Assembly: GCA_032622095.1 (NCBI GenBank)
Contig: CP136062.1
Span: 33,728,918-33,792,917 of the forward strand
From: Siphonodentalium dalli
Taxonomy: Eukaryota; Mollusca; Scaphopoda; Gadilida; Siphonodentaliidae
Direction of reading: 5' to 3'
DNA length: 64,000 nucleotides
Below, piece by piece: positions 1-13,499 of the stretch; positions within the stretch are counted from its first letter, which is position 1; each line of letters opens with the position of its first letter. A program made the position numbers and the translations under genes. A model generated the notes under the pieces. It made no database searches. It worked only from the letters and a program-made list of their open reading frames with translations, and was not told where the DNA came from.

Positions 1-2330
1 AGTCTGGGTTGATGGAGTTGTGTGATGACTATGAGGTTGGTTAATTTACTAGCCTGGGTTGATGTAGTTGTGTTATGACTATGAGGTTGGTTAATTTACT
101 AGCATGGGTTGATGGAGTTGTGTGATGACTATGCGGTTGGTTAATTTACTAGCCTGGGTTGATGGAGTTGTGTGATGACTATGAGGTTGGTTAATTTACT
201 GGCCTGTATTGATGGAGTTGTGTGATGACTATGATTGTGGTTAATTTACTAGCCTGGGTTGATGGAGTTGTGTGATGACTATGAGGTTGGTTAATTTACT
301 AGCCTAGATTGATGGAGTTGTGTTATGACTATGAGGTTGGTTAATTTACTATCCTGGGTTGATGGAGTTGTGTTATGACTATGAGGTTGGTTAATTTACT
401 AGTCTGGGTTGAAGGAGTTGTGTGATGACTATGAGGTTGGTTAATTTACTAGCCTGGGTTGATGGAGTTGTGTAATGACTATGAGGTTGGTTAATATACT
501 AGCCTGGGTTGATGGAGTTGTGTGATGACTATGAGGTTGGTTAATTTACTAGTCTGGATTGATGGAGTTGTGTGATGACGATGAGGTTGGTTAATTTACT
601 ATCCTGGGTTGATGGAGTTGTGTTATGACTATGATTGTGGTTAATTTACTAGCCTGGGTTGATGGAGTTGTGTGATGACTATGAGGTTGGTTAATTTACT
701 ATCCTGGGTTGATGGAGTTGTGTTATGACTATGATTGTGGTTAATTTACTAGCCTGGGTTGATGGAGTTGTGTGATGACTATGAGGTTGGTTAATTTACT
801 AGCCTGGGTTGATGGAGTTGTGTTATGACTATGAGGTTGGTTAATTTACTAGTCTGGGTTGATGGAGTAGTGTGTTGACTATGATTGTGGTTAATTTACT
901 ATCCTGGGTTGATGGAGTTGTGTGATGACTATGTGGTTGGTTAATTTACTAGCCTGGGTTGATGTAGTTGTGTTATGACTATGAGGTTGGTTAATTTACT
1001 AACCTGGGTTGATGGAGTTGTGTAATGACTATGAGGTTCGTTAATTTACTAGCCTGGGTTGATGGAGTTGTGTGATGACTATGAGGTTGGTTAATTTACT
1101 AGCCTGGGTTGATGGAGTTGTGTGATGACTATGAGGTTGGTTAATTTACTAGCCTGGGTTGATGGAGTTGTGTTATGACTATGAGGTTGGTTAATTTACT
1201 AGCCTGGGTTGATGGAGTTGTGTGATGACTAAGAGTTTGGTTAATTTACTAGCCTGGGTTGATGAAGTTGTGTGATGACTATGAGGTTCGTTTAATTTAC
1301 TAGCCTGGGTTGATGGAGTTGTGTTATGACTATGAGGTTCGTTAATTTACTAACCTGGGTTGATGGAGTTGTGTGATGACTATGAGGTTCGTTAATTTAC
1401 TAGCCTGGGTTGATGGAGTTGTGTTATGAATATGATTGTGGTTAATTTACTAGCCTGGGTTGATGGAGTTGTGTGATGACTATGGTGTTGGTTAATTTAC
1501 TAGCCTGGGTTGATGGAGTTGTGTGATGACTATGTGGTTCGTTAATTTACTAGCCTGGGTTGATGGAGTTGTGTTATGACGATGAGGATCGTTAATTTAC
1601 TAGCCTGGGTTGATGGAGTTGTGTTATGACTATCAGGTTGGTTAATTTACTAGCCTGGGTTGATGGAGTTGTGTTATGACTATGAGGTTGGTTAATTTAC
1701 TAGCCTGGGTTGATGGAGTTGTGTGATGACTAAGAGTTTGGTTAATTTACTAGCCTGGGTTGATGAAGTTGTGTGATGACTATGAGGTTCGTTAATTTAC
1801 TAGCCTGTGTTGATGGAGTTGTGTTATGACTATGAGGTTCGTTAATTTACTAACCTGGGTTGATGGAGTTGTGTGATGACTATGAGGTTCGTTAATTTAC
1901 TAGCCTGGGTTGATGGAGTTGTGCTATGAATATGATTGTGGTTAATTTACTAGCCTGGGTTGATGGAGTTGTGTGATGACTATGGTGTTGGTTAATTTAC
2001 TAGCCTGGGTTGATAGAGTTGTGTGATGACTATGAGGTTCGTTAATTTACTAGCCTGGGTTGATGGAGTTGTGTTATGACTATGAGGATCGTTAATTTAC
2101 TAGCCTGGGTTGATGAAGTTGTGTTATGAATATGAGGTTGGTTAATTTACTAGCCTGGGTTGATGGAGTTGTGTTATGACTATGAGGTTGGTTAATTTAC
2201 TAGCGTGGGTTGATGAAGTTGTGTTATGACTATGAGGTTGGTTAATTTACTAGCCTGTGTTGATGGAGTTGTGTGATGACTATGAGTTTGGTTAATTTAC
2301 TAGCCTGGGTTGATGGAGTTGTGTAATGAC
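1..2330 (+). repeat. satellite segmental duplication, copy A
   Basis: This stretch recurs at about 5,543-7,870 with the same order of monomer variants. Private markers include ATGCGG at 131 (again at 5,673) and the double mutation TGGAGTAGTGTG at 863 (again at 6,405), both offset by exactly 5,542 bp. That offset equals 110 monomers plus 42 nt. The 42 nt are explained by 8-bp insertions near 2,561, 3,791 and 5,141, a 16-bp insertion near 2,821, and two single-base insertions near 1,290 and 2,871. The copies differ by scattered substitutions and at least one gained or lost monomer near 7,150. Confidence 0.9.
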
Positions 2331-2813
2331 TATGAGTTTGGTTAATTTACTAGCCTGGGTTGATGGAGTTGTGTAATAACTATGACTATGGTTAATTTAC
2401 TAGCCTGGGTTGATGGAGTTGTGTGATGACTATGAGGTTGGTTAATTTGCTAGCCTGGGTTGATGGAGTTGTGTGATGACTATAAGGTTGGTTAATTTAC
2501 TAACTTGGGTTGATGAAGTTGTGTAATGACTATGAGGTTGGTTAATTTACTAGCCTGGGTTGATGGGTTGATGGAGTTGTGTGATGACTATGAGGTTGGT
2601 TAAATTACTAGCCTGGGTTGATGGAGTTGTGTGATGACTATGAGGTTCGTTAATTTACTAGCCTGGATTGATGGAGTTGTGTTATGACTATGATTGTGGT
2701 TAATTTACTAGCCTGGGTTGATGGAGTTGTGTTATGACTATGAGGTTGGTTAATTTACTAACCTGGGTAGATGAAGTTGTGTAATGACTATGAGGTTGGT
2801 TAATGTACAAGCC

Positions 2814-2842
2814 TGGGTTGATGGGTTGATGGGTTGATGGAG
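2814..2842 (+). repeat. slipped monomer with three GGGTTGAT units
   Basis: The normal monomer has one GGGTTGAT at positions 6-13. Here it appears three times in a row, making a 66-bp monomer. Two-copy versions (58 bp) occur near 2,557, 3,781, 5,141, 9,899, 11,550, 22,263, 23,639, 26,951, 28,381, 30,137 and others. Three-copy versions recur near 22,519, 27,208, 30,397 and 36,491. This is most simply explained by replication slippage inside the satellite, then spread with the larger duplications. Confidence 0.9.
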
Positions 2843-5542
2843 TTGTGTGATGACTATGAGGTTGGATAAATTTACTAGCCTGGGTTGATGGAGTTGTGTT
2901 ATGACTATGATTGTGGTTAATTTACTAGCCTGGGTTGATGGAGTTGTGTGATGACTATGAGGTTGGTTAATTTACTAGCCTGGGTTGATGGAGTTGTGTG
3001 ATGACTAAGAGTTTGGTTAATTTACTAGCCTGGGTTGATGAAGTTGTGTGATGACTATGAGGTTCGTTAATTTACTAGCCTGGGTTGATGGATTTGTGTT
3101 ATGAATATGATTGTGGTTAATTTACTAGCCTGGGTTGATGGAGTTGTGTGATGACTATGAGGTTGGTTAATTTACTAGCCTGGGTTGATGGAGTTGTGTG
3201 ATGACTATGAGGTTCGTTAATTTACTAGCCTGGGTTGATGAAGTTGTGTTATGAATATGATTGTGGTTAATTTACTAGCCTGGGTTGATGGAGTTGTGTT
3301 ATGACTATGAGGATCGTTAATTTACTAGCCTGGGTTGATGAAGTTGTGTTATGAATATGAGGTTGGTTAATTTACTAGCCTGGGTTGATGGAGTATTGTG
3401 ATGACTATGAGGTTGGTTAATTTACTAGCGTGGGTTGATGAAGTTGTGTTATGACTATGAGGTTGGTTAATTTACTAGCATGTGTTGATGGAGTTGTGTG
3501 ATGACTATGAGTTTGGTTAATTTACTAGCCTGGCTTGATGGAGTTGTGTAATGACTATGAGTTTGGTTAATTTACTAGCCTGGGTTGATGGAGTTGTGTA
3601 ATGACTATGAGTTTGGTTAATTTACTAGCCTGGGTTGATGGAGTTGTGTGATGACTATGAGGTTGGTTAATTTACTAGCCTGGGTTGATGGAGTTGTGTG
3701 ATGACTATGAGGTTGGTTAATTTACTAACCTGGGTTGATGAAGTTGTGTAATGACTATGAGGTTGGTTAATTTACTAGCCTGGGTTGATGGGTTGATGGA
3801 GTTGTGTGATGACTATGAGGTTGGTTAAATTACTAGCCTGGGTTGATGGAGTTGTGTGATGACTATGAGGTTCGTTAATTTACTAGCCTGGATTGATGGA
3901 GTTGTGTTATGACTATGATTGTGGTTAATTTACTAGCCTGGGTTGAAGGAGTTGTGTGATGACTATGAGTTTGGTTAATTTACTAGCCTGGGTTGATCGA
4001 GTTGTGTTATGACTATGATGTTCGTTAATTTACTAGCCTGTGTTGATGGAGTTGTGTGATGACTATGAGGTTGGTTAATTTACTAGCCTGGGTTGATGGA
4101 GTTGTGTGATGACTATGAGGTTGGTTAATTTACTAGCCTGGGTTGATGGAGTTGTGTTATGACTATGAGGTTGGTTAATTTACTAGTCTGGGTTGATGGA
4201 GTTGTGTGATGACTATGAGGTTGGTTAATTTACTAGCTTGGGTTGATGTAGTTGTGTTATGACTATGAGGTTGGTTAATTTACTAGCCTGGGTTGATGGA
4301 GTTGTGAGATGACTATGAGGTTGGTTAATTTACTAGCCTGGGTTGATGGAGTTGTGTGATGACTATGAGGTTGGTTAATTTACTAGCCTGGATTGATGGA
4401 GTTGTGTGATGACTATGATTGTGGTTAATTTACTAGCCTGGGTTGATGGAGTTGTGTGATGACTATGAGGTTGATTAATTTACTAGCCTGGATTGATGGA
4501 GTTGTGTTATGACTATGAGATTGGTTAATTTACTATCCTGGGTTGATGGAGTTGTGTTATGACTATGAGGTTGGATAATGTACTAGTCTGGGTTGATGGA
4601 GTTGTGTGATGGCTATGAGGTTGGTTAATTTACTAGCCTGTGTTGATGGAGTTGTGTAATGACTATGAGGTTGGTTAATATTCTAGCCTGGGTTGATGGA
4701 GTTGTGTGATGACTATGAGGTTGGTTAATTTACTAGTCTGGATTGATGGAGTTGTGTGATGACTATGAGGTTGGTTAATTTACTATCCTGGGTTGATGGA
4801 GTTGTGTTATGACTATGATTGTGGTTAATTTACTAGCCTGGGTTGATGGAGTTGTGTGATGACTATGAGGTTGGTTAATTTACTAGCCTGGGTTGATGGA
4901 GTTGTGTTATGACTATGATTGTGGTTAATTTACTAGCCTGGGTTGATGGAGTTGTGTGATGACTATGAGGTTGTTTAATTTACTAGCCTGGGTTGATGGA
5001 GTTGTGTTATGACTATGAGGTTGGTTAATTTACTAGCCTGGGTTGATGGAGTTGTGTGATGACTATGAGGTTGGTTAATTTACTAACCTGGGTTGATGAA
5101 GTTGTGTAATGACTATGAGGTTGGTTAATTTACTAGCCTGGGTTGATGGGTTGATGGAGTTGTGTGATGACTATGAGGTTGGTTAAATTACTAGCCTGGG
5201 TTGATGGAGTTGTGTGATGACTATGAGGTTCGTTAATTTACTAGCCTGGATTGATGGAGTTGTGTTATGCCTATGATTGTGGTTAATTTACTAGCCTGGG
5301 TTGATGGAGTTGTGTGATGACTATGAGTTTGGTTAATTTACTAGCCTGGGTTGATGGAGTTGTGTTATGACTATGATGTTCGTTAATTTACTAGCCTGTG
5401 TTGATGGAGTTGTGTGATGACTATGATGTTGGTTAATTTACTAGCCTGCGTTGATGGAGTTGTGTGATGACTATGATGTTGGTTAATTTACTAGCCTGGG
5501 TTGATGGAGTTGTGTTATGACTATGAGGTTGGTTAATTTACT

Positions 5543-7870
5543 AGTCTGGGTTGATGGAGTTGTGTGATGACTATGAGGTTGGTTAATTTACTAGCCTGGG
5601 TTGATGTAGTTGTGTTATGACTATGAGGTTGGTTAATTTACTAGCATGGGTTGATGGAGTTGTGTGATGACTATGCGGTTGGTTAATTTACTAGCCTGGG
5701 TTGATGGAGTTGTGTGATGACTATGAGGTTGGTTAATTTACTGGCCTGTATTGATGGAGTTGTGTGATGACTATGATTGTGGTTAATTTACTAGCCTGGG
5801 TTGATGGAGTTGTGTGATGACTATGAGGTTGGTTAATTTACTAGCCTGGATTGATGGAGTTGTGTTATGACTATGAGGTTGGTTAATTTACTATCCTGGG
5901 TTGATGGAGTTGTGTTATGACTATGAGGTTGGTTAATTTACTAGTCTGGGTTGAAGGAGTTGTGTGATGACTATGAGGTTGGTTAATTTACTAGCCTGGG
6001 TTGATGGAGTTGTGTAATGACTATGAGGTTGGTTAATATACTAGCCTGGGTTGATGGAGTTGTGTGATGACTATGAGGTTGGTTAATTTACTAGTCTGGA
6101 TTGATGGAGTTGTGTGATGACGATGAGGTTGGTTAATTTACTATCCTGGGTTGATGGAGTTGTGTTATGACTATGATTGTGGTTAATTTACTAGCCTGGG
6201 TTGATGGAGTTGTGTGATGACTATGAGGTTGGTTAATTTACTATCCTGGGTTGATGGAGTTGTGTTATGACTATGATTGTGGTTAATTTACTAGCCTGGG
6301 TTGATGGAGTTGTGTGATGACTATGAGGTTGGTTAATTTACTAGCCTGGGTTGATGGAGTTGTGTTATGACTATGAGGTTGGTTAATTTACTAGTCTGGG
6401 TTGATGGAGTAGTGTGTTGACTATGATTGTGGTTAATTTACTATCCTGGGTTGATGGAGTTGTGTGATGACTATGTGGTTGGTTAATTTACTAGCCTGGG
6501 TTGATGTAGTTGTGTTATGACTATGAGGTTGGTTAATTTACTAACCTGGGTTGATGGAGTTGTGTAATGACTATGAGGTTCGTTAATTTACTAGCCTGGG
6601 TTGATGGAGTTGTGTGATGACTATGAGGTTGGTTAATTTACTAGCCTGGGTTGATGGAGTTGTGTGATGACTATGAGGTTGGTTAATTTACTAGCCTGGG
6701 TTGATGGAGTTGTGTTATGACTATGAGGTTGGTTAATTTACTAGCCTGGGTTGATGGAGTTGTGTGATGACTAAGAGTTTGGTTAATTTACTAGCCTGGG
6801 TTGATGAAGTTGTGTGATGACTATGAGGTTCGTTAATTTACTAGCCTGGGTTGATGGAGTTGTGTTATGACTATGAGGTTCGTTAATTTACTAACCTGGG
6901 TTGATGGAGTTGTGTGATGACTATGAGGTTCGTTAATTTACTAGCCTGGGTTGATGGAGTTGTGTTATGAATATGATTGTGGTTAATTTACTAGCCTGGG
7001 TTGATGGAGTTGTGTGATGACTATGGTGTTGGTTAATTTACTAGCCTGGGTTGATGGAGTTGTGTGATGACTATGAGGTTCGTTAATTTACTAGCCTGGG
7101 TTGATGGAGTTGTGTTATGACGATGAGGATCGTTAATTTACTAGCCTGGGTTGATGAAGTTGTGTTATGAATATGAGGTTGGTTAATTTACTAGCCTGGG
7201 TTGATGGAGTTGTGTGATGACTATCAGGTTGGTTAATTTACTAGCCTGGGTTGATGGAGTTGTGTTATGACTATGAGGTTGGTTAATTTACTAGCCTGGG
7301 TTGATGGAGTTGTGTGATGACTAAGAGTTTGGTTAATTTACTAGCCTGGGTTGATGAAGTTGTGTGATGACTATGAGGTTCGTTAATTTACTAGCCTGTG
7401 TTGATGGAGTTGTGTTATGACTATGAGGTTCGTTAATTTACTAACCTGGGTTGATGGAGTTGTGTGATGACTATGAGGTTCGTTAATTTACTAGCCTGGG
7501 TTGATGGAGTTGTGTTATGAATATGATTGTGGTTAATTTACTAGCCTGGGTTGATGGAGTTGTGTGATGACTATGGTGTTGGTTAATTTACTAGCCTGGG
7601 TTGATAGAGTTGTGTGATGACTATGAGGTTCGTTAATTTACTAGCCTGGGTTGATGGAGTTGTGTTATGACTATGAGGATCGTTAATTTACTAGCCTGGG
7701 TTGATGAAGTTGTGTTATGAATATGAGGTTGGTTAATTTACTAGCCTGGGTTGATGGAGTTGTGTTATGACTATGAGGTTGGTTAATTTACTAGCGTGGG
7801 TTGATGAAGTTGTGTTATGACTATGAGGTTGGTTAATTTACTAGCCTGTGTTGATGGAGTTGTGTGATGA
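5543..7870 (+). repeat. satellite segmental duplication, copy B
   Basis: Second copy of the 1-2,330 segment, with the same series of monomer variants (markers at 5,673 and 6,405). It lacks the extra T that copy A carries near 1,290, so that insertion arose in copy A after the duplication or was lost here. Similarity ends around 7,870, where the following monomer differs at position 24 (T here, A in copy A). Confidence 0.88.
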
Positions 7871-10800
7871 CTATGAGTTTGGTTAATTTACTAGCCTGGG
7901 TTGATGGAGTTGTGTTATGACTATGATGTTCGTTAATTTACTAGCCTGTGTTGATGGAGTTGTGTGATGACTATGATGTTGGTTAATTGACTAGCCTGCG
8001 TTGATGGAGTTGTGTGATGACTATGATGTTGGTTAATTTACTAGCCTGGGTTGATGGAGTTGTGTTATGACTATGAGGTTGGTTAATTTACTAGTCTGGG
8101 TTGATGGAGTTGTGTGATGACTATGTGGTTGGTTAATTTACTAGCCTGGGTTGATGTAGTTGTGTTATGACTATGAGGTTGGTTAATTTACTAGCATGGG
8201 TTGATGGAGTTGTGTGATGACTATGAGGTTGGTTAATTTACTAGCCTGGGTTGATGGAGTTGTGTGATGACTATGAGGTTGGTTAATTTACTAGCCTGTA
8301 TTGATGGAGTTGTGTGATGACAATGATTGTGGTTAATTTACTAGCCTGGGTTGATGGAGTTGTGTGATGACTATGAGGTTGGTTAATTTACTAGCCTGGA
8401 TTGATGGAGTTGTGTTATGACTATGAGGTTGGTTAATTTACTATCCTGGGTTGATGGAGTTGTGTTATGACTATGAGGTTGGTTAATTTACTAGTCTGGG
8501 TTGAAGGAGTTGTGTGATGACTATGAGGTTGGTTAATTTACTAGCCTGGGTTGATGGAGTTGTGTAATGACTATGAGGTTGGTTAATATACTAGCCTGGG
8601 TTGATGGAGTTGTGTGATGACTATGAGGTTGGTTAATTTACTAGCCTGGATTGATGGAGTTGTGTTATGACTATGATTGTGGTTAATTTACTAGCCTGGG
8701 TTGAAGGAGTTGTGTGATGACTATGAGTTTGGTTAATTTACTAGCCTGGGTTGATGGAGTTGTGTTATGACTATGATGTTCGTTAATTTACTAGCCTGTG
8801 TTGATGGAGTTGTGTGATGACTATGAGGTTGGTTAATTTACTAGCCTGGGTTGATGGAGTTGTGTGATGACTATGAGGTTGGTTAATTTACTAGCCTGGG
8901 TTGATGGAGTTGTGTTATGACTATGAGGTTGGTTAATTTACTAGTCTGGGTTGATGGAGTTGTGTGATGACTATGAGGTTGGTTAATTTACTAGCTTGGG
9001 TTGATGTAGTTGTGTTATGACTATGAGGTTGGTTAATTTACTAGCCTGTGTTGATGGAGTTGTGTGATGACTATGAGGTTGGTTAATTTACTAGCCTGGG
9101 TTGATAGAGTTGTGTGATGACTATGAGGTTCGTTAATTTACTAGCCTGGGTTGATGGAGTTGTGTTATGACTATGAGGATCGTTAATTTACTAGCCTGGG
9201 TTGATGAAGTTGTGTTATGAATATGAGGTTGGTTAATTTACTAGCCTGGGTTGATGGAGTTGTGTTATGACTATGAGGTTGGTTAATTTACTAGCGTGGG
9301 TTGATGAAGTTGTGTTATGACTATGAGGTTGGTTAATTTACTAGCCTGTGTTGATGGAGTTGTGTGATGACTATGAGTTTGGTTAATTTACTAGCCTGGG
9401 TTGATGGAGTTGTGTTATGACTATGATGTTCGTTAATTTACTAGCCTGTGTTGATGGAGTTGTGTGATGACTATGATGTTGGTTAATTTACTAGCCTGCG
9501 TTGATGGAGTTGTGTGATGACTATGATGTTGGTTAATTTACTATCCTGGGTTGATGGAGTTGTGTTATGACTATGATTGTGGTTAATTTACTAGCCTGGG
9601 TTGATGGAGTTGTGTGATGACTATGAGGTTGGTTAATTTACTAGCCTGGGTTGATGGAGTTGTGTTATGACTATGATTGTGGTTAATTTACTAGCCTGGG
9701 TTGATGGAGTTGTGTGATGACTATGAGGTTGTTTAATTTACTAGCCTGGGTTGATGGAGTTGTGTTATGACTATGAGGTTGGTTAATTTACTAGCCTGGG
9801 TTGATGGAGTTGTGTGATGACTATGAGGTTGGTTAATTTACTAACCTGGGTTGATGAAGTTGTGTAATGACTATGAGGTTGGTTAATTTACTAGCCTGGG
9901 TTGATGGGTTGATGGAGTTGTGTGATGACTATGAGGTTGGTTAAATTACTAGCCTGGGTTGATGGAGTTGTGTGATGACTATGAGGTTCGTTAATTTACT
10001 AGCCTGGATTGATGGAGTTGTGTTATGACTATGATTGTGGTTAATTTACTAGCCTGGGTTGATGGAGTTGTGTGATGACTATGAGGTTGGTTAATTTACT
10101 AGCCTGGATTGATGGAGTTGTGTTATGACTATGAGGTTGGTTAATTTACTATCCTGGGTTGATGGAGTTGTGTTATGACTATGAGGTTGGTTAATTTACT
10201 AGTCTGGGTTGAAGGAGTTGTGTGATGACTATGAGGTTGGTTAATTTACTAGCCTGGGTTGATGGAGTTGTGTAATGACTATGAGGTTGGTTAATATACT
10301 AGCCTGGGTTGATGGAGTTGTGTGATGACTATGAGGTTGGTTAATTTACTAGCCTGGATTGATGGAGTTGTGTTATGACTATGATTGTGGTTAATTTACT
10401 AGCCTGGGTTGAAGGAGTTGTGTGATGACTATGAGTTTGGTTAATTTACTAGCCTGGGTTGATGGAGTTGTGTTATGATTATGATGTTCGTTAATTTACT
10501 AGCCTGTGTTGATGGAGTTGTGTGATGACTATGAGGTTGGTTAATTTACTAGCCTGGTTTGATGGAGTTGTGTGATGACTATGAGGTTGGTTAATTTACT
10601 AGTCTGGGTTGATGGAGTTGTGTGATGACTATGAGGTTAGTTAATTTACTAGCTTGGGTTGATGTAGTTGTGTTATGACTATGAGGTTGGTTAATTTACT
10701 AGCCTGTGTTGATGGAGTTGTGTGATGACTATGAGGTTGGTTAATTTACTAGCCTGGGTTGATGGAGTTGTGTGATGACTATGAGGTTGGTTCATTTACT

Positions 10801-13499
10801 AGCCTGGATTGATGGAGTTGTGTGATGACTATGATTGTGGTTAATTTACTAGCCTGGGTTGATGGAGTTGTGTGATGACTATGAGGTTGGTTAATTTACT
10901 AGCCTGGATTGATGGAGTTGTGTTATGAATATGAGGTTGGTTAATTTACTATCCTGGGTTGATGGAGTTGTGTTATGACTATGAGGTTGGTTAATGTACT
11001 AGTCTGGGTTGATGGAGTTGTGTGATGGCTATGAGGTTGGTTAATTTACTAGCCTGGGTTGATGGAGTTGTGTAATGACTATGAGGTTGGTTAATATTCT
11101 AGCCTGGGTTGATGAAGTTGTGTGATGACTATGAGGTTGGTTAATTTACTAGTCTGGATTGATGGAGTTGTGTGATGACTATGATGTTGGTTAATTTACT
11201 ATCCTGGGTTGATGGAGTTGTGTTATGACTATGATTGTGGTTAATTTACTAGCCTGGGTTGATGGAGTTGTGTGATGACTATGAGGTTGGTTAATTTACT
11301 AGCCTGGGTTGATGGAGTTGTGTTATGACTATGATTGTGGTTAATTTACTAGCCTGGGTTGATGGAGTTGTGTGATGACTATGAGGTTGTTTAATTTACT
11401 AGCCTGGGTTGATGGAGTTGTGTTATGACTATGAGGTTGGTTAATTTACTAGCCTGGGTTGATGGAGTTGTGTGATGACTATGAGGTTGGTTAATTTACT
11501 AACCTGGGTTGATGAAGTTGTGTAATGACTATGAGGTTGGTTAATTTACTAGCCTGGGTTGATGGGTTGATGGAGTTGTGTGATGACTATGAGGTTGGTT
11601 AAATTACTAGCCTGGGTTGATGGAGTTGTGTGATGACTATGAGGTTCGTTAATTTACTAGCCTGGATTGATGGAGTTGTGTTATGACTATGATTGTGGTT
11701 AATTTACTAGCCTGGGTTGATGGAGTTGTGTGATGACTATGAGTTTGGTTAATTTACTAGCCTGGGTTGATGGAGTTGTGTTATGACTATGATGTTCGTT
11801 AATTTACTAGCCTGTGTTGATGGAGTTGTGTGATGACTATGATGTTGGTTAATTTACTAGCCTGCGTTGATGGAGTTGTGTTATGACTATGAGGTTGGTT
11901 AATTTACTAGTCTGGGTTGATGGAGTTGTGTGATGACTATGAGGTTGGTTAATTTACTAGCCTGGGTTGATGTAGTTGTGTTATGACTATGAGGTTGGTT
12001 AATTTACTAGCATGGGTTGATGGAGTTGTGTGATGACTATGAGGTTGGTTAATTTACTAGCCTGGGTTGATGGAGTTGTGTGATGACTATGAGGTTGGTT
12101 AATTTACTAGCCTGTATTGATGGAGTTGTGTGATGACTATGATTGTGGTTAATTTACTAGCCTGGGTTGATGGAGTTGTGTGATGACTATGAGGTTGGTT
12201 AATTTACTAGCCTGGATTGATGGAGTTGTGTTATGACGATGAGGTTGGTTAATTTACTATCCTGGGTTGATGGAGTTGTGTTATGACTATGAGGTTGGTT
12301 AATTTACTAGTCTGGGTTGAAGGAGTTGTGTGATGACTATGAGGTTGGTTAATTTACTAGCCTGGGTTGATGGAGTTGTGTAATGACTATGAGGTTGGTT
12401 AATATACTAGCCTGGGTTGATGGAGTTGTGTGATGACTATGAGGTTGGTTAATTTACTAGTCTGGATTGATGGAGTTGTGTGATGACGATGAGGTTGGTT
12501 AATTTACTATCCTGGGTTGATGGAGTTGTGTTATGACTATGATTGTGGTTAATTTACTAGCCTGGGTTGATGGAGTTGTGTGATGACTATGATGTAGGTT
12601 AATTTACTAGCCTGGGTTGATGGAGTTGTGTTATGACTATGATGTTCGTTAATTTACTAGCCTGTGTTGATGGAGTTGTGTGATGACTATGATGTTGGTT
12701 AATTTACTAGCCTGCGTTGATGGAGTTGTGTGATGACTATGATGTTGGTTAATTTACTAGCCTGGGTTGATGGAGTTGTGTTATGACTATGAGGTTGGTT
12801 AATTTACTAGTCTGGGTTGATGGAGTTGTGTGATGACTATGAGGTTGGTTAATTTACTAGCCTGGGTTGATGTAGTTGTGTTATGACTATGAGGTTGGTT
12901 AATTTACTAGCATGGGTTGATGGAGTTGTGTGATGACTATGAGGTTGGTTAATTTACTAGCCTGGGTTGATGGAGTTGTGTGATGACTATGAGGTTGGTT
13001 AATTTACTAGCCTGTATTGATGGAGTTGTGTGATGACTATGATTGTGGTTAATTTACTAGCCTGGGTTGATGGAGTTGTGTGATGACTATGAGGTTGGTT
13101 AATTTACTAGCCTGGATTGATGGAGTTGTGTTATGACGATGAGGTTGGTTAATTTACTATCCTGGGTTGATGGAGTTGTGTTATGACTATGAGGTTGGTT
13201 AATTTACTAGTCTGGGTTGAAGGAGTTGTGTGATGACTATGAGGTTGGTTAATTTACTAGCCTGGGTTGATGGAGTTGTGTAATGACTATGAGGTTGGTT
13301 AATATACTAGCCTGGGTTGATGGAGTTGTGTGATGACTATGAGGTTGGTTAATTTACTAGTCTGGATTGATGGAGTTGTGTGATGACGATGAGGTTGGTT
13401 AATTTACTATCCTGGGTTGATGGAGTTGTGTTATGACTATGATTGTGGTTAATTTACTAGCCTGGGTTGATGGAGTTGTGTGATGACTATGATGTAGGT

